From Chitinophaga cymbidii (GTDB taxonomy: Bacteria > Bacteroidota > Bacteroidia > Chitinophagales > Chitinophagaceae), in assembly GCF_007992715.1 (NCBI RefSeq), contig NZ_BKAU01000001.1, forward strand, positions 124,001 to 188,000: DNA of 64,000 nt, in the 5' to 3' direction. This document shows positions 55,317-64,000 of the stretch, one piece after another (the first letter of the stretch is position 1; each line of letters starts with the position of its first letter). The notes under the pieces are model-generated. The model was not told the DNA's origin and searched no databases. It was given only the letters and a program-made list of their open reading frames with translations. The translations under genes and the position numbers were made by a program.

Positions 55317-55604
55317 CTTCTTAAAATTGAAAATTGAAAATCAATAAATTGATGGTAAGTGGTCCGTTTCCGGAGAAAACACCCATGAGGGGGTCATGGT
55401 GTCAGATAGCGGGTGTTTGAGACGGCGCTATCAAATACGAGGTCGTCGGGAGAGATATCTAAATACAGGGAACCCAATAGCGGTAACACCACCTTCGAAG
55501 GAGGGGTGATAAGCAGAGATGTTGGTATGGGTTGAGATGTATTCCAACTTCAGTTCGTCATTAAATTGTTATAAAAAACGGTCTTTATTAGATTAAAGTA
55601 GATG
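55317..55604 (-). promoter_or_regulatory. structured leader of the arginine operon
   Basis: About 285 bases between the -7 box and the GNAT start. It contains a 38-codon frame (55430-55546) starting with TTG and ending in Arg-dense codons (AGA, CGA, CGA, CGT in the last nine sense codons). Segment GATAGCG (55425-55431) can pair upstream with CGCTAT (55476-55481) or downstream with CGCTATC (55404-55410), and further on are CCATGA/TCATGG and ATCAA/TTGAT hairpins. This looks like an attenuator or RNA switch. It might instead be an interspersed repeat. Confidence 0.5.
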
Positions 55605-55632
55605 CAAAGTTATAACTTATTTGGGAATCCAA
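55605..55632 (-). promoter_or_regulatory. arginine operon promoter
   Basis: TAACTTTG (55605-55612), a perfect -7; a TTG at 55630-55632 lies 17 bases upstream as a -33 candidate. Its distance from the GNAT start implies a long leader. Confidence 0.55.
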
Positions 55633-55653
55633 TCGATTTTTTTTGGGGAAGAT

Positions 55654-55697
55654 AAAAAGGGAGGAAACGCGGACTGGCCTGTGTTTCCTCCCTTTTT
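55654..55697 (-). terminator. terminator of the fucosidase gene
   Basis: Fifteen-bp stem with AAAAAGGGAGGAAAC at 55654-55668 and its complement at 55683-55697, about 100 bases after the stop. The T run faces leftward; the flanks would also allow rightward use. Confidence 0.88.
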
Positions 55698-55798
55698 TCG
55701 GGTGCTGATCATGCGTCTGTGGCGTGCTGCCGGATCATGGCCCCGGGATCATGCTTCCGGCCCGGCTTTTTACCTGCCGGTGCGGCCGTTTACCGGCG

Positions 55799-57853
55799 TC
55801 AGAACACCCCGATCTCCGCCGCCGCCGCTCTTTTCTCCTGCGCGCTGCCGGGAGCTACCGCCACCAGCCTGAAATATTGCGCCTGCACGGATTTCGGCAG
55901 CTTTACACGTTGTTTTACAGGGTTGTTCTGGATATTCGCAAAGCTGCCCTGGGCAACCGGCCGGCCCCAGTTTTTCCCATCGGTGCTCACGTAAAAAGCA
56001 TAGTTGTAAACGATGCCGCGGCTGGGATGCGGAGTGTAGGTAAAGCCGTTAATGGTCGTTACGCCGCCCATATCCACCTGTATCTCATGCGGATATCCGC
56101 CGTCCTTGCTGATCCAGCCGGTACGGAGATCCCCGTCGATCGCCTTTTCGCCTTCTCCCCTGTTCTCCTGGCTGCTGACCTGCAGCAGTTTCCAGTTCAC
56201 GGGCGCCAGGTCAAACTCCGCGGTGACGGTGGCGCTGGACTGCTTACCGTTGTTCACAAAAGCTTTGGCTTTTACCACGCCCGTTCCGGGAAAAGCGAAC
56301 GGGGTGCCGGTGTATTTCGGGGAGCGCAGGGTGGGCTCGCTGCCGTTTGTTGTGTAATGGAACACCGGGTCCGGCGAAGCCGCGGTGATGCTCACCTGGC
56401 CTTCCTTGTTACGGCTGATGCCGGGATCGGCCAATAGTTCGGGGGCTTTGAAGAGCTTTACTTCGCTGATAACGGGACAAGCTTTTGCGTCCAGCAGTTC
56501 GATCTTCACAGCGGCCGTGGTGATCGTGGGCAGCCGCAGGATGCGCTTGTACCCGATCGTGGTTTCATTCGCCACCTCGCGGTAGGTGTTGCCTTCCCGC
56601 ACGCTTACCCTGAAGGATTTCACGCGCTGGCCCAATGCGATGTATTCCTGTATCTGCAGGCGGTTGAACGTCACCGGCCGTTCGAAGCTCAGGGTGATAG
56701 TGCCCTGCAGCTCGCCGTCGTTCGTGGCCCAGTAGGTATTCGGATTATTGTCGGTCAGATGCACAGCGCTGCTCAGCATGCTGTTCTTCCGTGTATTGGT
56801 CACCGTTGTTCTGGCGCGGATGGCGAGATTGGTTTTAAAAGATTCGTCCAGCACCTTTCTCAGTTCCATCAGCCGCAGTGAATCGTTTTTATGGATGAGG
56901 CCCCGGCGGTCTACCGGAACATTCAGGAGCAGGTTGGCGTTGCGGCCCACGGATTTGTAGTAGATGTCCAACAGCCAGGGCAGCGTTTTCACTTTGTCAT
57001 CCGTAGACGGACTGTAAAACCATCCCGGACGGATGGATACATCCGCTTCACCGGGCACCCAGTGCGTGCCGTCTTCCTGTCCTCTGTTCAGAATATCCTG
57101 TATGCCGGGCATGCCGGGGTGAAATTCTTCCCTGTTCAGCGTGCTCCAGTTGGTTTCCCCGGCAAAGCCGTTCTCGTTACCGATCCAGCGGCAACCGGGA
57201 CCGGCGTCGCTGAAGAAGATCACGTTGGGGTGGATGTCCCGTACGGTCTTGTGGAACAGGTCCCAGTCGTACACCTGCTTCTTGCCGTTCGGCCCTTCGC
57301 CGTTCGCGCCATCGAACCACTGCTCAAACACATCGCCATAATTCGTATGCACTTCTTTCAGCTGGTTGGCAAATACCTGGTTATATTCCGGTGTGCCGTA
57401 CGCGGGATGGTTCCGGTCCCAGGGCGAGAGGTACACCCCGAAAAGCAGTCCCGCTTCCTTACAGGCTTCAGAAAGCTCCTTCAGCACATCGCCTTTCCCG
57501 TTCTTCCAGGCGCTTTCGCGCACGGTGTGCTTGCTGTAGGCGCTTGGCCAGAGGCAAAAACCATCGTGGTGCTTGGCGGTGATAATAATGCCTTTCATAC
57601 CGGCGGCCTTTGCTGTACGTGCCCACTGGCGCGCATCGAGCTGCGTGGGGTTGAAGACCTTCGGGTCCTCGTCCCCATGCCCCCACTCCTTGTCCGTAAA
57701 AGTGTTCGGCCCGAAGTGTATGAACATGTAATATTCCAGCTGCTGCCATTTCAGCTGCGCAGCGGACGGCAGGGCGCCGTACGGCTTGATATCCTGCTGC
57801 GCCAGCAACCGCGTGGAACCGAGCAGTAAAAAAATGAAAAGTGCTTTTCTCAT
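55799..57853 (-). CDS. GH29 alpha-L-fucosidase with C-terminal discoidin-like modules
   Basis: 684 residues from the ATG at 57853 with a signal peptide (1-18, ending RLLAQ). The GH29 catalytic domain (about 35-360) shows FIHFG (44-48), HHDGF (95-99) and the nucleophile Asp181 in WFDGA. It is followed by a discoidin (F5/8C-like) module (about 365-470), a chitobiase-type domain (about 485-555, PVFHYTTNGSEPT) and a second discoidin-like module (about 560-680, EKAIDGDLRTGW). It is exported and would release L-fucose from glycans. It stands alone at the edge of the sugar-gene region. Confidence 0.92.
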   Translation of the reverse strand: MRKALFIFLLLGSTRLLAQQDIKPYGALPSAAQLKWQQLEYYMFIHFGPNTFTDKEWGHGDEDPKVFNPTQLDARQWARTAKAAGMKGIIITAKHHDGFCLWPSAYSKHTVRESAWKNGKGDVLKELSEACKEAGLLFGVYLSPWDRNHPAYGTPEYNQVFANQLKEVHTNYGDVFEQWFDGANGEGPNGKKQVYDWDLFHKTVRDIHPNVIFFSDAGPGCRWIGNENGFAGETNWSTLNREEFHPGMPGIQDILNRGQEDGTHWVPGEADVSIRPGWFYSPSTDDKVKTLPWLLDIYYKSVGRNANLLLNVPVDRRGLIHKNDSLRLMELRKVLDESFKTNLAIRARTTVTNTRKNSMLSSAVHLTDNNPNTYWATNDGELQGTITLSFERPVTFNRLQIQEYIALGQRVKSFRVSVREGNTYREVANETTIGYKRILRLPTITTAAVKIELLDAKACPVISEVKLFKAPELLADPGISRNKEGQVSITAASPDPVFHYTTNGSEPTLRSPKYTGTPFAFPGTGVVKAKAFVNNGKQSSATVTAEFDLAPVNWKLLQVSSQENRGEGEKAIDGDLRTGWISKDGGYPHEIQVDMGGVTTINGFTYTPHPSRGIVYNYAFYVSTDGKNWGRPVAQGSFANIQNNPVKQRVKLPKSVQAQYFRLVAVAPGSAQEKRAAAAEIGVF

Positions 57854-57992
57854 AGTGCTGTAATTTAACATCCTGCCGGCCATTTCCCGCACATTGGTAA
57901 GATCGTGATAAAGAAAGTTAAAATAATATGACGACAAAAAAAGCGATGGTCACCGACCATCGCCCTTTCCTTACCCACTCACATATATCAAC

Positions 57993-59138
57993 CTAATTCA
58001 TTTTAGTGCCGTCTTCGATAGCCGTCACATATACTTCCGGTATTTTACCAAATTTCTCTTTATAACGTGATTGAATAAACGAAATGAAGCCATCTACCTG
58101 ATCCGTTTTTACCAGGTTGATGGTGCATCCGCCGAAACCGCCGCCCATCATGCGTGCGCCGGCCACTTCGGTTCTTTCTTTCGCCAGGTCCGCCAGGAAA
58201 TCCAGTTCCGGACAGCTCACTTCATACAGTTTGCTCAATCCTTCATGCGAAGCATACATCAGCTTCCCCACTTCGTCCAGTTCGTTTTTTTGCAAATGCG
58301 CGCAGGCTTTTCCCACCCGTTCGTTTTCCTGGGTAACATACAGACAGCGGTCGTATACTTTCGCGGGCAGTTTGTCCCGGTGCTGCTCCACCTGGGCCGC
58401 GGTAAGGTCACGCAGGCTTTTGATGCCGGGGAAATACGCCTTCAACACTTCCACGCCTTCCTCGCACTGCGCGCGGCGTACGTTATATTCGGAAGACGCC
58501 AGCGAATGGTGCACCATGGAGTTGCACAACACAATCTTGTAATCTCTGGAAAACTCGAACGGGAAATACTGGTATTCCAGGCTGCGGCAATCCAGCAGCA
58601 TCACCTGGTCTTTCTTACCGTGCAGGTTCGCGAACTGGTCCATGATACCACATTTCACGCCGGGGAAGGTATGTTCCGCCAGCTGGCCTATTTTGGCCAT
58701 GTCCATCCGGCAGAGGCCAAAGCCCAGCAGATGGTCCAGCGCCACTACCAGCCCACCTTCCACCGCGGCGGAGCTGCTCATGCCGGCGCCAATGGGAATG
58801 TCGCCGGTGATCACGCAATCAAATCCTTTCACTTCAAAACCCCGCTGCTGCAATTGGTATACAACACCCATCAGGTAATTGATCCAGCCGTCCGACGGCT
58901 TTACGTCCTTCAGGGAAAAAGAGCGCTGCTCGTTATTAAACAAGGCATAAGCGTTACAGGTATCCGTGCCGTTTAAAGCGATGGCGTAAATGATCTTCTT
59001 GTCGATCGCCGCGGGCAGTACAAAGCCCTCATTATAATCCGTATGCTCTCCGATGAGGTTGATCCGGCCGGGCGAACTCACTATAACCGGTTCATTTCCA
59101 AATAACTCGTGGAATCTTTCCTTTACTTGCGCAATCAT
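57993..59138 (-). CDS. galK: galactokinase
   Basis: 381 residues of the GHMP family: SPGRINLIGEHTDYNEGFVLPAAI near the N-terminus, GAGMSSSAAVEGGLVVA for ATP, and GARMMGGGFGGCTINLV at the end. It makes galactose-1-phosphate. Its likely partner is the FHS-type glucose/galactose permease gene upstream (228-base gap). Confidence 0.96.
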   Translation of the reverse strand: MIAQVKERFHELFGNEPVIVSSPGRINLIGEHTDYNEGFVLPAAIDKKIIYAIALNGTDTCNAYALFNNEQRSFSLKDVKPSDGWINYLMGVVYQLQQRGFEVKGFDCVITGDIPIGAGMSSSAAVEGGLVVALDHLLGFGLCRMDMAKIGQLAEHTFPGVKCGIMDQFANLHGKKDQVMLLDCRSLEYQYFPFEFSRDYKIVLCNSMVHHSLASSEYNVRRAQCEEGVEVLKAYFPGIKSLRDLTAAQVEQHRDKLPAKVYDRCLYVTQENERVGKACAHLQKNELDEVGKLMYASHEGLSKLYEVSCPELDFLADLAKERTEVAGARMMGGGFGGCTINLVKTDQVDGFISFIQSRYKEKFGKIPEVYVTAIEDGTKMN

Positions 59139-59230
59139 TTAAAGCGTATTTTTTACACCTAAAAGTATAAAAACATACTGGCAAGGCAAAAATCCCGGAA
59201 AAAAAATTCTGCTGATAGGATATTACCTCT

Positions 59231-59274
59231 CTTCTCCATGTGCTCTCCTTGTCTTCTCCTTGTGTTCTCCTTGT
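59231..59274. repeat. 22-bp direct repeat, two copies, in the galK upstream region
   Basis: CTTCTCCATGTGCTCTCCTTGT (59231-59252) and a second copy with two changes (59253-59274). Each unit is itself made of two related half units around TCTCC(A/T)TGT. It lies between the permease stop and galK and could shift galK expression if copy number varies. Confidence 0.75.
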
Positions 59275-59314
59275 CTTGGGGTTGTGGCGAGGGGATTTGT
59301 TAAAATAATACCAA

Positions 59315-59344
59315 AACGGGCATTCCCGCGAGAGAATGCCCGTT
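59315..59344 (-). terminator. terminator after the leftward sugar permease
   Basis: Perfect 11-bp stem AACGGGCATTC/GAATGCCCGTT with an eight-base loop, followed leftward by TTTTGG. It separates the permease from galK. Confidence 0.85.
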
Positions 59345-59366
59345 ATATAAAAAAGGTATGACCGGA

Positions 59367-60695
59367 TCAGACGGGTAAGCCCTTCTTGTGACCCGCGTAA
59401 GCGAAATAAAGGATGTAAAGGTAACAGGGGATCATGATCGCGTAAGGCAGTTGACGGTTGTTGTCCATTGCTTCCACGATGAGGCCGTACACGGGCGGCA
59501 GGATGGCGCCGCCGGCTATGCCCATGACCATCAGTGCGGAGCCCTGTTTGGTGAAAGGCCCGAGCTTGTTGATCGCCAGCGGCCAGATGCCGGGCCACAT
59601 CAGCGAATGCGCGAAGCTCATGAGAATGATGAACACGATGGAGGTCATCCCGGTAGTGAGCAGGGCGCCTAAAGTGAATACCACGCCGAGGATGGCGCAG
59701 GTGATCAACGCCTTCTTCTGGGTGATGTATTTTGGTACGGCCACCACGCCAATGAGGTAACCGATGGTGAATGCCACCAGGCAATAGATGCTCAGGTTAC
59801 TGGCCACGTCTTTCGCCAGGCCGTTGTATTCGCCATACAACGCCAGCGTATCGATCGCAAGCACTTCCACGCCTACATATACAAAGATGCAAAGCGCGCC
59901 GAGCAGCAGGTAAGGTATCTGGAAAAGGGAAGTGCGGCCATACACGTCCACACCGGGCGCCACAGCAGGCACGGGTTTTCCTTCTTCTACATCCAGCTTC
60001 GGCAGCTCGTCTTCTTCCTGGTTGATTTCCGGCAGATGCGCGCGGCGCACGAAGATAGCGAGCAGTACCAGTACCACGGCCATGATGGCGTAAGGCATGA
60101 TCAGGCGGCTGGCCAGCAGGTCCAGCTCCGCTTCTTTTGCCGCGCCTGTCAGGGAATCGATCTTGTGAGAGATCTCGATGGTGTCGCTGAACAGGAGCTT
60201 CACCAGTACAAGGATGCCGATCATCCCGGCGATCTTGTTACAGATGCCCATGATGCTGATGCGTTTGGCGGCGCTTTCGATGGGACCGATGATCGTCACA
60301 TAGGGATTGGAGGCGGTCTGCAGCAAAGCAAGACCGGTACCCTGCACGAACAGTCCGATCAGGAAAACGGGGTAAGACCGCAGCTGCGCCGCGGGGATGA
60401 AGATCAGGGAACCCGCCGCGATCGTCAGCAATCCTACGGACATCCCCCGTGGAAAGCCGATCTTCCGGAGAATAAACGAAGAAGGGTAAGCCATCACGAA
60501 ATAGGAAATGTAAAAGGCGGTGGCTACCAGGTAGGCCGCGGAATCGCTGAGTTCACAGGCCTGTTTCAGAAAGGGGATCAATACGGAGTTCAGCCAGGTT
60601 ACGAAACCGAAAATAAAGAATAGCGTGGCAATGATCGCCATTGCCTGTTTGTAGTTACCGCGCGGAGCGGCAACTGTAGCGGACTTATCATTCAT
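59367..60695 (-). CDS. FHS-type sugar MFS transporter (glucose/galactose:H+ symporter-like)
   Basis: 442 residues with twelve membrane helices. Fucose-permease family motifs are FIFGFVTWLNSVLIPFLK, YFVMAYPSSFILRKIGFPRG and ALLQTASNPYVT. This subgroup includes the glucose/galactose permeases. The galactokinase downstream makes galactose a fitting substrate, as the two converge on one use. It divides from the rightward permease across a 187-base intergenic region. Confidence 0.9.
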   Translation of the reverse strand: MNDKSATVAAPRGNYKQAMAIIATLFFIFGFVTWLNSVLIPFLKQACELSDSAAYLVATAFYISYFVMAYPSSFILRKIGFPRGMSVGLLTIAAGSLIFIPAAQLRSYPVFLIGLFVQGTGLALLQTASNPYVTIIGPIESAAKRISIMGICNKIAGMIGILVLVKLLFSDTIEISHKIDSLTGAAKEAELDLLASRLIMPYAIMAVVLVLLAIFVRRAHLPEINQEEDELPKLDVEEGKPVPAVAPGVDVYGRTSLFQIPYLLLGALCIFVYVGVEVLAIDTLALYGEYNGLAKDVASNLSIYCLVAFTIGYLIGVVAVPKYITQKKALITCAILGVVFTLGALLTTGMTSIVFIILMSFAHSLMWPGIWPLAINKLGPFTKQGSALMVMGIAGGAILPPVYGLIVEAMDNNRQLPYAIMIPCYLYILYFAYAGHKKGLPV

Positions 60696-60753
60696 CGGAC
60701 GGTAGGTTGATTAAATAAAGAATAAAGATTGGCACGAACATAAAGAACAATTT

Positions 60754-60790
60754 GCTAATTTCATAAATATATTAGCTAAAACGTTTGAGC
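60754..60790. promoter_or_regulatory. candidate operator between the two sugar permeases
   Basis: GCTaAAACGTTTgAGC at 60775-60790 is symmetrical except at one pair (upper case symmetrical), CG-centred like LacI-family sites. Just before it is GCTAAT-N11-ATTAGC (arms 60754-60759, 60771-60776). Both sites lie in the divergent region, so one regulator could act on both permeases. Confidence 0.5.
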
Positions 60791-60882
60791 AGTAAAAGAA
60801 AATACAACTTTTCTTCGACTTTTTAATCTTTTGTCAAAAAAATATTTATACATTTAGAGCCAATTTTAACAAATTCACGTTT

Positions 60883-62514
60883 ATGTCGCAGCAAAGCAAG
60901 CAAGGCACACATCCCACGTTTTTTGTACTGATACTGGTATTTTTCTTCTGGGGATTTGTAGCAGCGTCTAACAGTATTTTCATCCCCTTTTGCAAAGCGC
61001 ATTTCGATTTGAACCAGATCCAGTCGCAATTGATCGATTTTGCTTTTTACGGGGCGTATTTCATCGGGGCACTCATCTTATACCTGCTTTCAGCGATAAG
61101 GGGAGTTGATATATTGAACAAGATCGGGTTCAAGAAAGGCATCATCTACGGCCTGCTGATCTCCGTTGTTGGCGCGGTAGCGCTGATCGGCGCGGTGAAT
61201 GCGGGCGAAGGGATGGCGGACAAGACCGCGGCCTTTTACCTGATACTCGGCGCCTTTTTTATTGTGGCCCTTGGTTTTTCCCTGCAACAGACCGCGGCGA
61301 ACCCCTTCGCCATTCTGCTCGGTGATCCCGCAACGGGCTCCCACCGGCTGAACCTCGCGGGCGGCGTGAACTCCTTTGGTACTACTATCGGCCCGCTGAT
61401 CGTGAGCATGCTGCTATTCGGCAGCGCGAAAGACGGCGGCGCGGCAGTAGATACGGACATCAGCAAGATCAATACCCTTTACCTTCTGCTGATCGGGCTG
61501 TTCCTGATCGCAGCGGGCATCTTCGCAGTCACTAAAATGCCAAAAGGCACGGAAGACGAACATTTTGAATCCTCCTCCAAAGCCACCGGCTCACTGGTAG
61601 GCATCTCCCTGATGTTCATCCTCATTCTCGCCGGCATCGTGATCGACAAACCGCTGCCTTTCTTCATTGCCGGCATCGTCGGCATCCTCCTGATCCTTTT
61701 CTATTCCCAATCCTCCGCGCGCAAAGCCGGCGAAGGCTGGGGAGCGATGAAATATCCGCAGCTGATCATGGGCATGATCGCCATCTTTGTATATGTGGGC
61801 GTGGAAGTGAGCGTAGCGAGCAACATGGGCGAGCTGCTGAAAAGACCCGGCTTCCTCACCATGGAGGGACTGAAGGAATCCGAGCTGGATCCCTACATCG
61901 CCATCTTCTGGGGCGGTCTGATGATCGGCCGGTGGACGGGCGCCATCACCGTATTCAACATTTCAAAAACAGCCCGCCAGGTATTGTCCGTGGTGGTGCC
62001 TTTCATAGCTTATGGCGTGATCCTCGGCGTAAATGCGCTGAAAGGAAATGATGTAAGCAAATTATATCCTTTCGCCATCTGCATCGCCATACAGATCCTG
62101 GGCTTCTTCTATGGACAGGAGAAACCGGCCAAAACGCTGATGACGTTCGGCATCATGGGCGTTGCGGCCATGGTCATCGGCCTGTTTACCGAAGGTGAAG
62201 TAGCTACTTTTGCTTTCATCAGCGGCGGCCTTTTCTGCTCTGTGATGTGGCCCTGCATTTTTGCATTGTCCATCGCCGGGCTCGGTAAATACACCGGTCA
62301 GGGCTCTTCCTTCCTGATCATGATGATCCTCGGCGGCGCGCTGATCCCCCCGGTACAGGGCGGCCTGGCGGACGTTCAGGAAATAGGCATACATATGTCT
62401 TACATCGTACCGGTGATCTGTTTTGCATATCTGGCATTTTTTGCCATTCGCGTTAAATCAATTTTAAAATCCCAAGGATTAGACTATGAGTCAGCAATTA
62501 GCGGTGGGCATTGA
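60883..62514 (+). CDS. FHS-type sugar MFS transporter (fucose permease-like)
   Basis: 543 residues with twelve to fourteen membrane helices. It begins [32 protein letters not shown], with family motifs [16 protein letters not shown] ([15 protein letters not shown]) and [10 protein letters not shown]. The extra loop (about 170-235) is longer than in FucP. Fucose, glucose or N-acetylglucosamine are the likeliest cargoes. It ends inside the ROK kinase gene (29-base overlap), so the two genes are coupled and transport likely feeds the kinase. Confidence 0.9.
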   Translation: MSQQSKQGTHPTFFVLILVFFFWGFVAASNSIFIPFCKAHFDLNQIQSQLIDFAFYGAYFIGALILYLLSAIRGVDILNKIGFKKGIIYGLLISVVGAVALIGAVNAGEGMADKTAAFYLILGAFFIVALGFSLQQTAANPFAILLGDPATGSHRLNLAGGVNSFGTTIGPLIVSMLLFGSAKDGGAAVDTDISKINTLYLLLIGLFLIAAGIFAVTKMPKGTEDEHFESSSKATGSLVGISLMFILILAGIVIDKPLPFFIAGIVGILLILFYSQSSARKAGEGWGAMKYPQLIMGMIAIFVYVGVEVSVASNMGELLKRPGFLTMEGLKESELDPYIAIFWGGLMIGRWTGAITVFNISKTARQVLSVVVPFIAYGVILGVNALKGNDVSKLYPFAICIAIQILGFFYGQEKPAKTLMTFGIMGVAAMVIGLFTEGEVATFAFISGGLFCSVMWPCIFALSIAGLGKYTGQGSSFLIMMILGGALIPPVQGGLADVQEIGIHMSYIVPVICFAYLAFFAIRVKSILKSQGLDYESAISGGH

Positions 62515-63451
62515 TATTGGAGGTACAAATACAAAATTTGGAATCGTAGACCGTCGTGGTAATATTTTATGCCAGGACAGGATGTCAACCAAAGCTCACG
62601 AAGAAGTAACGATGTTCCTGGCAGAACTGCACGAACGTTTATCGAAACTGATAGACCAGGTAGGTGGCATCGAGCACATCAAAGGTATTGGCGTAGGTGC
62701 GCCGAACGGTAACTATTACACCGGTAATATTGAATATGCGCCGAACCTGCGCTGGAGAGGGATCATTCCCCTGGCGCAGATGCTGCAGGACCTCTTTGGC
62801 CTGCCGGCCGTGCTCACCAACGACGCCAATGCGGCGGCGCTCGGTGAAATGACCTACGGGTCCGCACGCGGCATGAAAGATTTTATTACCATCACCCTCG
62901 GCACCGGCGTAGGCAGCGGCATTGTGGCAAACGGGCAGCTGATCTATGGTCACGACGGATTTGCCGGCGAACTCGGCCACATCATTGTGGTGCCCGGCGG
63001 ACGCCTGCATCCCGGCACCGGCATGCACGGCTCGCTGGAAGCCTATGCTTCCGCCACCGGCGTTACCAACACCGCCCTCGAACTGCTGGAAAGCCGTCCC
63101 GATGAACCCAGCGTTCTCCGCAACCACAAGAAAGAAGAGATCGATTCCAAAGTGATCTACGAAGCGGCGATCAAAGGCGACAAGCTCGCGATCGAGATAT
63201 ATGAATTTACCGGCAGGATACTGGGCGAAGCCCTTGCCAACTTCGTGATGTTCTCCAGCCCGGAAGCCATCGTGCTTTTCGGCGGCCTCACGCAGGCGGG
63301 AGACCTCATCATGCGCCCCGTCCGCCATCATATGGAAAAGAACCTGTTACCCATCTTCCAGAACAAAGTAAAGCTCGTGTTCTCCGAACTGCGGGAAAGC
63401 GACGCCGCCATTCTCGGCGCCAGCGCCATGGCCTGGGAGATGAAAGACTAG
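62486..63451 (+). CDS. ROK-family sugar kinase lacking the zinc cysteine motif
   Basis: 321 residues. Phosphate-1 motif [16 protein letters not shown] (7-22), [11 protein letters not shown] with the catalytic Asp, and [11 protein letters not shown] are intact. His165 in GELGHIIV is kept. The CxCGxxGCxE zinc cluster of typical ROK kinases is replaced by [12 protein letters not shown] (174-185), with no Cys. Hexose or N-acetylhexosamine kinase activity is still likely, because the ATP and sugar motifs are complete. It overlaps the permease by 29 bases. Confidence 0.9.
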   Translation: MSQQLAVGIDIGGTNTKFGIVDRRGNILCQDRMSTKAHEEVTMFLAELHERLSKLIDQVGGIEHIKGIGVGAPNGNYYTGNIEYAPNLRWRGIIPLAQMLQDLFGLPAVLTNDANAAALGEMTYGSARGMKDFITITLGTGVGSGIVANGQLIYGHDGFAGELGHIIVVPGGRLHPGTGMHGSLEAYASATGVTNTALELLESRPDEPSVLRNHKKEEIDSKVIYEAAIKGDKLAIEIYEFTGRILGEALANFVMFSSPEAIVLFGGLTQAGDLIMRPVRHHMEKNLLPIFQNKVKLVFSELRESDAAILGASAMAWEMKD

Positions 63452-63483
63452 ACAACAACGGAAATAAGACCAGTTCAATATCG

Positions 63484-63509
63484 CGAATGATCCTTCACCG
63501 GATCATTCG
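63484..63509 (+). terminator. intrinsic terminator after the ROK gene
   Basis: Ten-bp perfect stem CGAATGATCC/GGATCATTCG, loop of six, then TATTTTT. The asparaginase-like gene starts 27 bases later and needs its own promoter or read-through. Confidence 0.85.
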
Positions 63510-63535
63510 TATTTTTAGGCCATAATATTTGAACG

Positions 63536-64000
63536 ATGAGCAGTAGAAGACATTTTTTCAAAACCGCCGCCGCAGGTGCCGCCCTGCTTTCGCTCGACGG
63601 GCCTTCCGCATTTGCGCAATCCCGCAAAAGCAGGCGGACCGTTGTAAAAGGCAAGCCCATTGTAGTATCTACCTGGGATTTTGGCGTAGCCGCCAACAAA
63701 GCGGCCTGGGAAGTGCTGGAGAAAGGCGGCCGCGCGCTCGACGCCGTGGAAAACGGCGTGCATGTGCCGGAAGCTGATCCGAAGAACACCACCGTGGGAT
63801 ATGGCGGCGCGCCGGACCGCGATGGCCGCGTGACGCTGGACGCCTGTATCATGGACGAATTCGGCAATTGCGGGTCTGTAGCCGCGCTGGAACATATCAA
63901 ACATCCCATTTCCGTGGCCCGCAAAGTGATGGAGAAAACGCCGCATGTAATGCTCGTAGGCGACGGCGCCCTGCAGTTCGCGCTTGAAAACGGCTTTCAG
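63536..64000 (+). CDS. N4-(beta-N-acetylglucosaminyl)-L-asparaginase, N-terminal part
   Basis: The first 155 residues are visible; the gene runs out of the window. A Tat-type signal (SSRRHFFKTAAAGAALL) leads to a periplasmic protein. VVSTWDFGVAANKAAW, GGRALDAVENGVHVPEADP, VGYGGAPDRDGRVTLDA and GNCGSVAALEHIKHPISVA match glycosylasparaginase of the Ntn-hydrolase family. The catalytic Thr, created by autocleavage, lies beyond the window. The enzyme hydrolyses the GlcNAc-Asn link left after glycoprotein breakdown, which fits the fucosidase and permease genes nearby. Confidence 0.92.
   Translation, partial: MSSRRHFFKTAAAGAALLSLDGPSAFAQSRKSRRTVVKGKPIVVSTWDFGVAANKAAWEVLEKGGRALDAVENGVHVPEADPKNTTVGYGGAPDRDGRVTLDACIMDEFGNCGSVAALEHIKHPISVARKVMEKTPHVMLVGDGALQFALENGFQ

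Overview
This 64 kb window is an ordinary-looking chromosomal segment of a Bacteroidota bacterium, most likely a Chitinophagaceae member close to Chitinophaga. The support is threefold. Many genes have the Bacteroidota promoter signature TTTG-N19/20-TAnnTTTG, and most starts lack a strong Shine-Dalgarno sequence. The arginine pathway uses an N-acylornithine carbamoyltransferase. There are also SCO-type families typical of the group: a single-subunit SdhC, FHS sugar permeases, and a THI-box-controlled TonB receptor. No phage, transposase, integrase or CRISPR array is visible. Assignment to family is inference from protein style; no database search was run.

Layout. 1-1.8 kb: tail of a Cys/Met PLP enzyme plus homoserine dehydrogenase. 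1.8-3.5 kb: two tandem paralogous lipoproteins. 3.5-6.5 kb: maf, ubiA-like, kdsC and a DUF2520 gene, all leftward. 6.7-10.8 kb: topA, a transglutaminase-like SirB1 gene, then a small RHH/PIN toxin-antitoxin pair. 10.8-17.7 kb: M48 protease, plsY, prmA, an unknown secreted protein, pnp-rpsO and ftsE. 17.7-19.8 kb: a BlaI/M56 regulatory pair with a clear double operator and an unusual sensor protease ending in two TonB-type domains. 19.9-27.9 kb: purM/ribF divergent pair, holA, an exonuclease, a coiled-coil membrane protein, a response regulator, an ABC-F ATPase and an HdeD-like protein. 27.9-39.2 kb: S9 peptidase, Gfo/Idh oxidoreductase, sdhCAB, a hypothetical gene, murQ and an N-acetylhexosamine-kinase-like gene, then an S41 protease. 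39.2-43.6 kb: small membrane and lipoprotein genes, der-era, initiator tRNA, a 65-66 bp tandem repeat and ssb. 43.7-46.4 kb: TPP riboswitch and TonB-dependent receptor.

46.4-55.6 kb is an almost complete leftward arginine operon: a GNAT (candidate N-acylglutamate synthase), argG, argC, argD, argF', argB, an argE-like gene, a second GNAT and argH. Its 280-base leader contains a mini-ORF ending in an Arg-rich stretch followed by alternative hairpins. 55.8-64 kb is a sugar/glycan region: GH29 fucosidase, galactokinase, two divergent FHS permeases, a ROK kinase and the start of a glycosylasparaginase. Together these would let the cell take apart and import the sugars of N-linked glycans.

The most distinctive points are the BlaI operator with its TonB-domain M56 partner, the arginine leader, the Thr90 substitution at the specificity residue of the carbamoyltransferase, the ROK kinase lacking the zinc cysteines, and the tandem repeat next to ssb.
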